Positions 17,345 through 25,498 of a DNA stretch of 49,642 nt are shown here, piece after piece. Made by a program: the position numbers and the translations under genes. Source of the stretch: Halarchaeum nitratireducens (lineage in GTDB: Archaea > Halobacteriota > Halobacteria > Halobacteriales > Halobacteriaceae); NCBI RefSeq assembly GCF_014647155.1, contig NZ_BMOQ01000010.1, positions 1 to 49,642 of the forward strand. The letters run 5' to 3'. The notes beneath the pieces were generated by a model, which ran no database searches, was not told the DNA's origin, and was given only the letters and a program-made list of their open reading frames with translations. Each line of letters starts with the position of its first letter. Within the stretch, counting starts at the first letter, position 1.

Positions 17345-18222
17345 CAGAGGACGCTCCTGAGTTCAGACAAGATCGTTCCGTCCTGTGATTCACCGGAGTC
17401 GCGGTAGGATCGCTTTCGTTGTCCCCCTCCCCAAGCATCCGGCCCATTACCGACGGTCCAGTAGAACTGGGGCTCCGACCAACTCATCCAATAGTCAGAC
17501 GTGGATGCAAATTTCAGAATGGACCTATCATTGTCCTCGTGATAAACGTGGTCGTACTCTGGATTAACTGTCGTGCTACAACCACAGGAGGAGGTTCCCG
17601 AGCTGGAGACGTGGTCGTGCTCTGGATACGGGGAATCAACGCCAACCACCTCCCCATCGTTAATTACCGCGTGACAATCGCCTTTCTTCCTCGCCCAAGC
17701 CGTGTCCTCGGACGATTCCTGAGTCGCTACGCGGTCTTTCCACGCCGCTTCGTCCTGTTCCAGCAGGAATCGGCCGTAGTCATCCATCCCTCTAAACGCG
17801 TGGGTGACCAGAGCGACGCTGGTCACCCATCGTCTCCGGTCAGCCGCCCAGTCCGGGGTATCCGAATTCATCTTCCCTGCACAGGTGAATAGGAAGAAAG
17901 GCTGTGTAGGCCGCAACACACCGGGCTCAACCTCCTCGAAGTAGTCGAAGAAGTGTTCCTGGCGCATCTTGTGCTTGCAGCAAGCAAGTGACCAGAGGCC
18001 GCCCCAGTAGCTTGGAGAGCTACCACCCTGAACTAGGCCAGAATCGTTGCGGTAGTCAATTGAATCCGCAGGGTAAATTCTACCGTTCACCGGAGAGGTA
18101 TCAAAGTCGTCTCGTTCCTTTGCGAACTTTTCGACAAGTTGCTCTAACCGGGTCCTCAAATCCTCTATACTAGAAGACTGAGTCGCGTTACCTCGTTCAG
18201 GAACGGCTCGCTGCGGCGCCAT
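17344..18222 (-). CDS. Nmad2-like protein
   Basis: 292 aa. The core YRNDSGLVQGG..SYWGGLWSLACCKHKMRQ resembles the Nmad2 pattern (DTGFAPNPF.G..TLA.CKP.IRR). It continues with LRPTQPFFLFTCAGKM, LVTHAFRGMDDYGRFL and a C-terminal SEPQFYWTVGN. CSSCGCSTT-type cysteines occur near residue 215. It is translationally coupled to the Nmad3-like gene. The pair looks AT-richer than the surrounding polB module and is oriented against it, which fits horizontal insertion. The exact function is unknown; sensing or processing of modified nucleotides is inferred. Confidence 0.5.
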   Translation of the reverse strand: MAPQRAVPERGNATQSSSIEDLRTRLEQLVEKFAKERDDFDTSPVNGRIYPADSIDYRNDSGLVQGGSSPSYWGGLWSLACCKHKMRQEHFFDYFEEVEPGVLRPTQPFFLFTCAGKMNSDTPDWAADRRRWVTSVALVTHAFRGMDDYGRFLLEQDEAAWKDRVATQESSEDTAWARKKGDCHAVINDGEVVGVDSPYPEHDHVSSSGTSSCGCSTTVNPEYDHVYHEDNDRSILKFASTSDYWMSWSEPQFYWTVGNGPDAWGGGQRKRSYRDSGESQDGTILSELRSVL

Positions 18223-18269
18223 ACAGTCGCATCAGAGGATGCGGAAATAAGTCTAATGTTGACAACCCA

Positions 18270-18398
18270 CGGCTGCTTTTCGTCGACACGAATGCGCTCG
18301 TGGCACGATTTGACACGTAGAGAGCGGAAATCCACCACTTTAGGGAAGAGGTCAATTTGGGTCTGATTGCAGTGTCACGCCTCGTATCCAGGTCATAA
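18270..18398 (+). pseudogene. Possible PIN-domain relic
   Basis: RLLFVDTNALVARFDT resembles the first strand of a PIN (VapC) ribonuclease. A TAG at 18318-18320 interrupts it, and the frame continues AEIHHFREEVNLGLIAVSRLVSRS before TAA. There is no start codon or catalytic remainder. It is a weak relic call. Confidence 0.25.
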
Positions 18399-18431
18399 CC
18401 AACGCCGGATCAAGACAGAGAGAAGCCTATA

Positions 18432-18473
18432 TTAACCAACAGCCCGCAGCCATTCGTCCCCAACGTTGGTTAA
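18432..18473. repeat. TTAACCAAC/GTTGGTTAA inverted repeat, copy B
   Basis: TTAACCAAC at 18432-18440 and GTTGGTTAA at 18465-18473, 24-bp spacer. It lies about 170 bases before the polB start. Confidence 0.75.
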
Positions 18474-18572
18474 TCCGGAGATCGTCGCCGTAATAATTCG
18501 GAAAGTTGCTCTAAAGGGTGGAAGTCAGGGATTAGACGGCCACAGTCAATAATTACGCTAATCTCGGAAATC

Positions 18573-18601
18573 CGGAAGCGACACGCTGCGGCTTATCGGG
18601 A
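18573..18601 (+). repeat. 29-bp direct repeat, copy 2
   Basis: Matches 15104-15132 with one mismatch (CGGAAGCGACACGCTG here, CGGAAGCGACACGCCG there). It lies 45 bases before the polB ATG. The distance from the inverted repeat is 99 bp here and 111 bp in the other copy. Confidence 0.7.
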
Positions 18602-18645
18602 CACCGGTCGTAGCCTGGTGTACCCCGGAGAACCCGAGATAAACA

Positions 18646-20793
18646 ATGTCGTTCACTATTGACTTCCTTGATGATGGTCGCGTCCTCGAATGGGAGACAA
18701 GCGGCGACGGTGCCGTGGCGACCGAACGTGACGACTACACGCCCCATTTCTACGTTGCCTCGCGCACACCTGATACTGACATCGACCTCACGGCGCTTCG
18801 CACGCTGTACGAACGTCACCCCGACGTCATTTCGACCGAGGTCGTGTCTCGGCGGCCCGGCTTCCGTCGCGACGACGAGCGCGTCCTCGCCGTCGACGTC
18901 CACCACATCAACCAGATCACGTCGCTTGCTCGTCAGGCTCGCCAGCTGTCAACGTATCCGGTCGGAGATCTCGCCTGCTTCAACGTCGACTTCTCGCGTG
19001 AGTTTCGGTACTGTCTGGAGAATGGCCTTAATCCAACGCCGGCGACGGAGCTGTCACCACTTTGGCTCAGCGTCCCGGTGACCGAAACGAGTGGGGACAC
19101 GTACACGGAACTGACCGTCGCCGGCGAGACAGTTACAGGGCCACCGGAAGACATTCTATCAGCTGTTCAAGCGGCGCTCGAGACACACGACCCGGATATC
19201 CTGATATGCTCGACGAGCGAGATCATCCCGACGCTATACGAAATGGCCACGGCTGCCGGCATCGACGAGTTCACGCTGAGTCGGTGGCCGGGCGTCGACT
19301 ACCAACAGCTCGCGAGTCGGTCGACGTACGCGAGCTATGGCCGCGTCGGCCACTCGCCATCCCGGTACAACGTGCCCGGCCGGGCGATCATCGACGAGTC
19401 GAACACATTCTTCTACGGCGAGACGAACCTCGACGGTGTCCTCGATCTTGTCTCGCGGTCGAAAAAGCCAGTTCAGGAACTCGCCTGGGCGTCGATTGGG
19501 AACGTTCTCACCGCCATCCAGATCTGTGAAGCCCACAACCGCGGCGTCCTGGTTCCGTGGAACTCCTGGCGGCACGAGTTCTACAAGCCGATGGGGACGC
19601 TCCACGACGCCGACCGCGGCGGATTCATTTTCGCGCCTGATGTCGGCCTCCACGAGGACGTCCACGAACTCGACTTCTCCAGTCTCTACCCGAACATCAT
19701 CTGCACGCGGAACGTCTCGCCCGATGTCATCCGGTGTGACTGCCACAGCGACCGCGACGATGTGCCCGGCCTCGGCTACGCGATCTGTGACGACCGCGGC
19801 TACCTCGTCGACGTCCTCCAGCCAATCATCGATGCGCGCAACGAGATCAAGACCGCAATCCGTCGCGAAGAACAGCGGGAGAACCCCGACCAAGACTGTC
19901 TCGACGAACTCGAGGGGCGGTCGGCCGCGCTAAAGTGGATTCTCGTCGCGTGCTTTGGGTATCAGGGATTCAGTAACGCGAAATTCGGCCGAATCGAGTG
20001 CCACGAAGCAATTAACGCGTTCGCTCGGGAGATCCTGCTCACCGCGAAACAGCGGTTGGAAGCGGGCGGATGGCGCGTCGTTCACGGGATCGTCGACTCG
20101 ATCTGGGTGACGCCCGACCCGGACGTCAGCGACGACGAACGAGGATCACTGGAGACGTTGGCCGCCGAGATTACGGACACCGTCGATATCCGTCTCGAAT
20201 ATGAAGCCGAGTACGAGTGGGTAGCGTTCGTGCCACAGCGCGAGAGCGACGCCGGCGCGCTGACGAAATATTTCGGGAAGGTTGCGGGCAAGGACGAGTT
20301 CAAGATACGCGGCATCGAAGCCCGGCAACGATCGACGCCCGGATTCATCGAAGACGTCCAGCGCGACTGTCTCGAGATTCTCGGTCAAACGCAATCTCCG
20401 GATGTGGTAATTAATCGCTTGGAACGGGCGATTTCGGAGCTTCACGCTGGCGATGTCGATTCCGACCGACTCGTCGAACGGAACCGTGTTTCCAAGCCTG
20501 TCGAGGCGTACACGCAGTACACCCAGAACGTGGCGGCACTCGAGCGTGCTCGGGACCAGAACCTCGCTGTCCATCCCGGTCAAGATGTCGAGTACGTGGT
20601 CGTCGACGACGAGAAGGCATCACGAGAACGTGTCGCCCTTGCTCACGAAGAGACGGACCAGTATGATCCATCGTACTATGAGACGCAGCTGGTCCGAGCT
20701 GTCGAGAGTATTATCTCACCCTTGGGATGGGATCGGTCGGATATCCGACGAAGGTTAGCAAAGACACGAACGACTAAGATCACCTCGTTCTGA
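18646..20793 (+). CDS. polB: Plasmid-type family B DNA polymerase
   Basis: 715 aa. Motif A is DFSSLYPNI with catalytic Asp343. Motif B is KWILVACFGYQGFSNAKFGRIECHEAINAF. Motif C reads HGIVDSIWV: the metal-binding Asp484 is kept, but the first Asp of the usual YGDTDS is Ile. The N-terminal exonuclease region looks degenerate, since the usual DxE and Nx(2-3)(F/Y)D boxes are not evident (FNVDFS; ICSTSEIIPTLYEMA). It is shorter than the chromosomal replicative PolB. It may replicate or repair the plasmid together with the RecA-like protein. ATG at 18646. Confidence 0.85.
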   Translation: MSFTIDFLDDGRVLEWETSGDGAVATERDDYTPHFYVASRTPDTDIDLTALRTLYERHPDVISTEVVSRRPGFRRDDERVLAVDVHHINQITSLARQARQLSTYPVGDLACFNVDFSREFRYCLENGLNPTPATELSPLWLSVPVTETSGDTYTELTVAGETVTGPPEDILSAVQAALETHDPDILICSTSEIIPTLYEMATAAGIDEFTLSRWPGVDYQQLASRSTYASYGRVGHSPSRYNVPGRAIIDESNTFFYGETNLDGVLDLVSRSKKPVQELAWASIGNVLTAIQICEAHNRGVLVPWNSWRHEFYKPMGTLHDADRGGFIFAPDVGLHEDVHELDFSSLYPNIICTRNVSPDVIRCDCHSDRDDVPGLGYAICDDRGYLVDVLQPIIDARNEIKTAIRREEQRENPDQDCLDELEGRSAALKWILVACFGYQGFSNAKFGRIECHEAINAFAREILLTAKQRLEAGGWRVVHGIVDSIWVTPDPDVSDDERGSLETLAAEITDTVDIRLEYEAEYEWVAFVPQRESDAGALTKYFGKVAGKDEFKIRGIEARQRSTPGFIEDVQRDCLEILGQTQSPDVVINRLERAISELHAGDVDSDRLVERNRVSKPVEAYTQYTQNVAALERARDQNLAVHPGQDVEYVVVDDEKASRERVALAHEETDQYDPSYYETQLVRAVESIISPLGWDRSDIRRRLAKTRTTKITSF

Positions 20794-20829
20794 CCCTGCG
20801 GTTGCAACAAGATACAGCTGGAACCACAC

Positions 20830-20850
20830 ACCCCCCTCGTTCGGAATGAG
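20830..20850 (-). repeat. ORB-like box 1 (inverted)
   Basis: Reverse complement reads CTCATTCCGAACGAGGGGGG followed by T, the same 21-bp box as those at 21201-21596 but facing them across the AT-rich core. Confidence 0.8.
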
Positions 20851-21200
20851 ATTATACCCTCCATACCACCTGATTAGAAGCTGAGTTTCCACCCGATGAG
20901 AAGGTTGCAGTAATGGATTCGTTGGGTATACGCCCTCGACGTATGGTCTACTGCTTCGATTCAAAGGATAGAATAGCTGTACTTCCAGTGTTAGGCGTAT
21001 TCACGAATACTTCTAACTAGTGCCGTATTCTACTTAATGAGCTTTTAGCGTAACTAGGTAATAAAGCTAGGGTAGTAACTAGACAAGTGATTCTTCGAAG
21101 TCTACGCTATCTTGCGGTTTGGAGAGAATGGCTCGTCCTAGTTAAGAACTGCCTAGTTGGTTGTTGGAAGATCGCGCCCATACGGTCAGTCTTACGGGAT

Positions 21201-21596
21201 CTCATTCCGAATCAGGGGGGTGTGTCCCTCCAACTCCAATCTCCATCCATCCTGTTTAAGCTGGCATCAATATCGTCCATTAGTTCGGGGAACAGCTCAC
21301 TCCGAATCAGGGGGGTCTCTTTAGCATTCCCGATTCTTGGCTGATGGACCAACTCGTACTACCTCATTCCGAACGAGGGGGGTTGATCTGAACCCCGCTG
21401 ATCATTTGAGCTGCTGGCAATCCTCTCGTTCTAGGAAATAGCTCACTCCGAATCAGGAGGGTGAGGTCATCAGAAGGCGCAGATTTGAACAACAGCTCAC
21501 TCTGAATCGGGTATCCTTGGGTATGGCGGTGTCACCTATCGATTTTCCGCTGTTTAGCACCGATATCCAACGAATCTCACTCCGAACCAGGGGGGT
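21201..21596 (+). repeat. Array of six ORB-like boxes
   Basis: Consensus CTCA[TC]TCCGAATCAGGGGG plus GT. Copies: 21201-21221, 21296-21316, 21363-21383, 21442-21462, 21496-21512 (degenerate, CTCACTCTGAATCGGGT) and 21576-21596. Spacings are 54 to 95 bp. The run of G at one end matches the G-string of haloarchaeal origin recognition boxes. Confidence 0.85.
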
Positions 21597-21630
21597 AACG
21601 ACTAAGTAGGTTCCTTCCCAGGATGAATCT

Positions 21631-23025
21631 ATGACAGACAACGAGGAACCAGATGGTGGAGGTGACTCGTCTATCACGGACCAGCAGCTGAATGATTTCG
21701 ATACAAACAGGGAGGGCAGTTCTGCTTCTGAAATCTCGTCGACCTCGGAGGAAATCCAACGACAAGACTCGAACGATCCGGCAAATGACCCGTTGTTCGT
21801 TCGGGAAGGCGATGAAGACGGGTCTTCAACTCATATCTGGGCAGATCGAGATTTACTCTCAATTGGAACAGTTCCTGGCCCTGATCGCATCGTCGGTCGT
21901 GACACGGAAATACAATCGGTTGCTGGAGAAATCCGACACCTCATTCACGAATCACAACCAAACCACGTCGTCATTTATGGGGAAACCGGAACTGGAAAAT
22001 CACTTGTCAGCCGTCACGTGTCCGACCGTCTCGTTGATACTGCCACGGCACGTAACGTTCCCGCTGCTAGCGTCTACGTTGAGTGCAAGAAGAATAATAC
22101 CGAAACACGAGTGGCCCGAACAATCGCTCGTGCGTTAAGCGACAAATCTGATTCTGATATAGATATCCCTCGTATCGGTTTAGGTTCCGCCGAGTACTAC
22201 GATTACGCCTACGACATCATCGACGAGTACTACGATGGGCTCATTGTCATCCTTGACGAAATCGACATGGTTGATAACGCTGAGGGGCTCCTCCATGAAC
22301 TCTCGCGGGCTCGAGAAGCTGGTCACACCGACGCCTATATCGGAATCATTGCTATCAGCAACGACATCGATTTCGGACAAAAACTCAACGCACGCGTTCA
22401 GAGTTCGATGCGGACAACGGACTTCGTCTTTGAACCATACCAAAGCGATCAGATTGAACAGATCCTGGAGTATCGACGAGACGCGTTCCATGATGGTGTC
22501 GTTCAAGACGGCGTCATAACCGAGACTGCCGACCGGTCGGCGGATGAACACGGTGATGCGAGAAAGGCAGTCGACGTCCTACGGATTGCTGGTGATATCG
22601 CTGACGACACCGATGCAGAGGTCGTTAGTCCAGAACATGTCGACAAAGCAGTCAAGCGTGCAGAGGTTAATCGAGTCAAGGAGACGATCGAGAGCACCTC
22701 ACCCCAGTCTAAGCTCGTTCTCTACACTCTCGGTCGCTTGACTGGCTCGAATAATCGCCGCTTCCGCACCTCTGGTATCTACAGTCAATACGAGACGACC
22801 TGTGGCGACGTCGGTGCTGATCCTCTCTCATATGATCGAGTGAGCCAAATTCTCAGCACGCTCGCGCTAATGGGGATTTCTGAGTCACATCAGGTCGGTG
22901 GCGGACACAAACAGGGTGTCTACCTGGAGCACCAGCTTATCAAGGACAAAGATGTAGTGATGAAGGCCGTTGTAGAGAGTGATGAACGGCTTTCAGAACT
23001 TCACAACGGTACCTACGAGATTTGA
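21631..23025 (+). CDS. orc: Orc1/Cdc6-family replication initiator (long form)
   Basis: 464 aa. A disordered acidic N-terminal extension of about 65 residues is followed by the AAA+ domain: Walker A GETGTGKS (117-124), Walker B ILDEID (207-212), sensor 2 GDARKAVDVLR, and a C-terminal winged helix (SPQSKLVLYTLGRLT ... YDRVSQILSTLALMG). It probably recognises the 21-bp boxes that flank the gene on both sides. ATG at 21631 lies 34 bases after the last upstream box, which may also mediate self-repression. Confidence 0.9.
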   Translation: MTDNEEPDGGGDSSITDQQLNDFDTNREGSSASEISSTSEEIQRQDSNDPANDPLFVREGDEDGSSTHIWADRDLLSIGTVPGPDRIVGRDTEIQSVAGEIRHLIHESQPNHVVIYGETGTGKSLVSRHVSDRLVDTATARNVPAASVYVECKKNNTETRVARTIARALSDKSDSDIDIPRIGLGSAEYYDYAYDIIDEYYDGLIVILDEIDMVDNAEGLLHELSRAREAGHTDAYIGIIAISNDIDFGQKLNARVQSSMRTTDFVFEPYQSDQIEQILEYRRDAFHDGVVQDGVITETADRSADEHGDARKAVDVLRIAGDIADDTDAEVVSPEHVDKAVKRAEVNRVKETIESTSPQSKLVLYTLGRLTGSNNRRFRTSGIYSQYETTCGDVGADPLSYDRVSQILSTLALMGISESHQVGGGHKQGVYLEHQLIKDKDVVMKAVVESDERLSELHNGTYEI

Positions 23026-23071
23026 TTAAGCATCATGAGGGTTCGTTCTACCTAGAACCCTTCTGCTGAAG

Positions 23072-23137
23072 CTCATTCCGAATCAGGGGTGTCAAATCTT
23101 CTGAGAAGTGAACAAGCTCACTTCGAATCAGGGGGGT
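23072..23137 (+). repeat. Two ORB-like boxes downstream of orc
   Basis: CTCATTCCGAATCAGGGGTGT at 23072-23092 and CTCACTTCGAATCAGGGGGG plus T at 23117-23137, in the same orientation as the upstream array. The orc gene is thus enclosed by its presumed binding sites. Confidence 0.8.
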
Positions 23138-23160
23138 TGTTCTCGAGAAAACCAGATCAG

Positions 23161-23484
23161 CTAATCGTCCGGACTGACCGGTCCTTTATACTTTGAGCGC
23201 ACCTTCTCGCCTTCCCGCCACTGCCAGTAGTAGTAGCGGTTGTCGTTAATCTCCTTGATTGTGATTGTAGCCTTCGAGGGGACGTCGTCCGGGAGATCCT
23301 CAGGTCGCTCTTCGATCTCGTCTTCGTCATCCTCCTCGGCGAGGCGGGCTTCACGCTCGCGATATTCGGCGAGTTCCTCGGCGTAGCGGGCAACGTGGCG
23401 GAGCAGTTCCGGAGAATACTCGTTGAGCGTGTCGACGACGTCGGTGGGCAGTTCCGATGGCGGCGTCGGTGGCTCGTAGGACAT
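23161..23484 (-). CDS. Small acidic haloarchaeal protein (DUF6788-like)
   Basis: 107 aa. The acidic helical first half (ELLRHVARYAEELAEYREREARLAEEDDEDE) is followed by TITIKEINDNRYYYWQWREGEKVRSKYKGPV, a short beta unit I associate with DUF6788, common next to haloarchaeal plasmid replication genes. Function unknown. It is transcribed away from inverted-repeat copy C, which lies 13 bases before its ATG at 23484. Confidence 0.7.
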   Translation of the reverse strand: MSYEPPTPPSELPTDVVDTLNEYSPELLRHVARYAEELAEYREREARLAEEDDEDEIEERPEDLPDDVPSKATITIKEINDNRYYYWQWREGEKVRSKYKGPVSPDD

Positions 23485-23497
23485 GGGTCAGTTCTTG

Positions 23498-23538
23498 TTA
23501 ACCAACACAGACGCCAGGCGCATAGATTTGTTGGTTAA
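23498..23538. repeat. TTAACCAAC/GTTGGTTAA inverted repeat, copy C
   Basis: TTAACCAAC at 23498-23506 and GTTGGTTAA at 23530-23538, 23-bp spacer. It lies between divergent genes (DUF6788-like to the left, HTH gene to the right). Confidence 0.75.
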
Positions 23539-23604
23539 ACCGGTGCTCGCTCTCCTTCCCGCCGATTCGCCGAGACTGTAACACTACTCGAAACTCGTTT
23601 ATAT

Positions 23605-24555
23605 GTGGGTTTCGTACTATGTTACAACGTGCTCGGGAGCATCGAACTCGAGGTCCTCGCCACCGTCGAACGCGGCGACACGATCTCCGACATCGCGGCC
23701 AAGCTGAACCACAGCAAGAGCTACGTCTCCCGTGCAGTCACGGACCTCTCCGAGAAAGGCCTCATCTACACGGAGCGCGATGGTCGCCGGAAGCGAGTAA
23801 TCCCCTCTGATGCCCGGGCGGTCGAAGTATACCAGGACCTCGTCCGTCAGCATTCCCACATCGACTTCCCCGAGCTGTTGACCGGGAAGAGCCTCGAGGT
23901 CCTCTATTACTTCGACGGACCGAGTACCGTCGCCGAAGTAGCTGCCGCGAGCGATAACTACCGCAATACCGTCAACCGCATCATCAAACGACTCCGCGAC
24001 CGCGGACTCGTCGGACCGGACGACGGGCAGTACCGCTTCAACGACGAGTTCGACCAACTTCACGAGTTCGCACAGGAACTCGCGCACCACCTCCATCGCC
24101 AGCGGCTCGAATCGGTCGCACCGAGCGGGACGATTCTCTGGGAAGACCACGACGAATTTCTCGCGCAGACGGAGATAGAAATCGACGCGGAGGACTTTCA
24201 CGAGACTGGGCTGGCCCGGTTCGCGGCGTACGACCTCCAGTTCCTGCTGACCAGCCACCGCTACTACGTCTATTCAGAGAACCTGGAATCAATCTCGCCG
24301 GCGGACCTCTGCTGCCATACGCTATTGATCGACGAGGACAGCCGCCACCGGTCGTACTGTCTACTCTTGCTCAGCCACGTTGACGTCGACGAGGCTACGC
24401 TCCGAGAGCGAGCGGACAAATACGGACTGGAGGACACAATCGACGCGCTCCTTCGGTATCTCGACACCAATGGTGACGCCCAAAACGTGCGACTCCCGGA
24501 GTGGGCCGAGTTCCAGGAGCTAGCGGCTGACTACGAGGTGACCCTGACACAATGA
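23605..24555 (+). CDS. Winged-helix regulator paired with a nucleotidyltransferase
   Basis: 316 aa. Two winged-helix units are visible: residues about 10-62 (LEVLATVERGDTISDIAAKLNHSKSYVSRAVTDLSEKGLIY) and 95-140 (VLYYFDGPSTVAEVAAASDNYRNTVNRIIKRLRDRGLV). The C-terminal 170 residues are a separate domain without a known motif. The start is uncertain: GTG 23605 gives the longest frame, and GTG 23629 fits the TTTATA at 23598-23603 as a leaderless start. Its stop overlaps the start of the nucleotidyltransferase gene, suggesting a regulator/antitoxin and effector couple. Confidence 0.75.
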   Translation: MGFVLCYNVLGSIELEVLATVERGDTISDIAAKLNHSKSYVSRAVTDLSEKGLIYTERDGRRKRVIPSDARAVEVYQDLVRQHSHIDFPELLTGKSLEVLYYFDGPSTVAEVAAASDNYRNTVNRIIKRLRDRGLVGPDDGQYRFNDEFDQLHEFAQELAHHLHRQRLESVAPSGTILWEDHDEFLAQTEIEIDAEDFHETGLARFAAYDLQFLLTSHRYYVYSENLESISPADLCCHTLLIDEDSRHRSYCLLLLSHVDVDEATLRERADKYGLEDTIDALLRYLDTNGDAQNVRLPEWAEFQELAADYEVTLTQ

Positions 24556-25355
24556 GACCGACGTTTGGACGAGAGTACATCGAGGATGAGTTCCGGCGGA
24601 TCGCCGATGGTCTGGGTGACCCGCTCACCGTCTATCTGATCGGTGGCGGCGCGATGTCGCTCCGTGACCTGAAGGGCGCGACGAAGGATATCGACCTTGT
24701 CGTCACCGATGGTGACGCGTATGGCCAGCTCTGGGCCGTCCTGATGGACCTCGAGTATTCGGTGGTCCAATCGTTGGATCCCGACTACCGGGCCCTCGGA
24801 GCGACGAGTTGCGTCGAGAATGACGACGGCTGTCGCCTCGATATCTTCAACCAGCAGGTCGCGAACAAACTCGTCCTGACCAACGGGATGCGCGAGCGCA
24901 GCGAGCCGTTCTTGGCGACGGGCGCGTTGGCCGTCCGCTTGGTCAGCAACGAGGATATCTTCCTGTTCAAGATGATCGCCGGACGTGACGATGATATCGC
25001 GGATATGAATATGCTCGTGCAGGCTGGACTCGACTACGACGTTGTCCGGGCCGAACTCGAAGCACAGATCGACCGGCTCGGCGACGACCAGTTCGCCACC
25101 TTCGCGAACGAAGCCTTAGTCGACCTCGACGAGCGGTACGGGGTGACCACGCCGATTGAAGACCGCGTCCAAGAGCTGACCAACCGATACTACCGCGGGC
25201 TCGAAGTCCTCCAGGCGCTCGATGACCCGAAAACGCTCGACGAACTGGCGGCCGCCCTTGACCTCGATTCTGCTGAGGTCGCGGAGCGAGTCACGTATCT
25301 CGAGGAGTTCGACCGGGTATCCCGAGATAGCGAGACGATCCGTCCGTCGGAGTAG
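24552..25355 (+). CDS. Nucleotidyltransferase-fold protein (DUF6036-like)
   Basis: 267 aa. Residues about 27-50 show the fold's signature: VYLIGGGAMSLRDLKGATKDIDLVV, with the GG and DxD-type acidic pair (KDIDLV). A third acidic residue is likely in CRLDIFNQQ. A small C-terminal helix-turn-helix-like unit follows (KTLDELAAALDLDSAEVAERVTYLEEF). ATG overlaps the previous stop as ATGA. Such HTH plus nucleotidyltransferase pairs resemble AbiE and MNT/HEPN toxin-antitoxin logic; the activity here is inferred. Confidence 0.75.
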   Translation: MRPTFGREYIEDEFRRIADGLGDPLTVYLIGGGAMSLRDLKGATKDIDLVVTDGDAYGQLWAVLMDLEYSVVQSLDPDYRALGATSCVENDDGCRLDIFNQQVANKLVLTNGMRERSEPFLATGALAVRLVSNEDIFLFKMIAGRDDDIADMNMLVQAGLDYDVVRAELEAQIDRLGDDQFATFANEALVDLDERYGVTTPIEDRVQELTNRYYRGLEVLQALDDPKTLDELAAALDLDSAEVAERVTYLEEFDRVSRDSETIRPSE

Positions 25356-25498
25356 AGCTTAGATCGCCGGTATTCACTCAGGAGTGAGTGTGTCACAGAA
25401 TCGTCCGCAAGGAATTGTTTTTCACTCTGTCTTTCAACGAATCAGCTGTTAGATAGAGCGTGCGAATTGAACACACGGCGTATTGAATGCGTGTCCCT

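Larger units (their letters stand above)
18223..18645. other. Regulatory spacer upstream of polB
   Basis: 423 bases without an intact gene. It holds the possible PIN relic, inverted-repeat copy B and the second 29-bp repeat copy; the last two mirror the layout before the RecA-like gene. Confidence 0.5.
20794..21630. other. Replication origin region upstream of the long orc gene
   Basis: An 837-base gene-free region, AT-rich at 20985-21085 with repeated TAACTAG words (a possible unwinding element). Seven 21-bp ORB-like boxes lie here: one inverted at the left edge (20830-20850) and six in direct orientation on the right (21201-21596). The layout (inverted flanking boxes, AT-rich core, adjacent orc gene) is that of a haloarchaeal origin. 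Confidence 0.85.
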
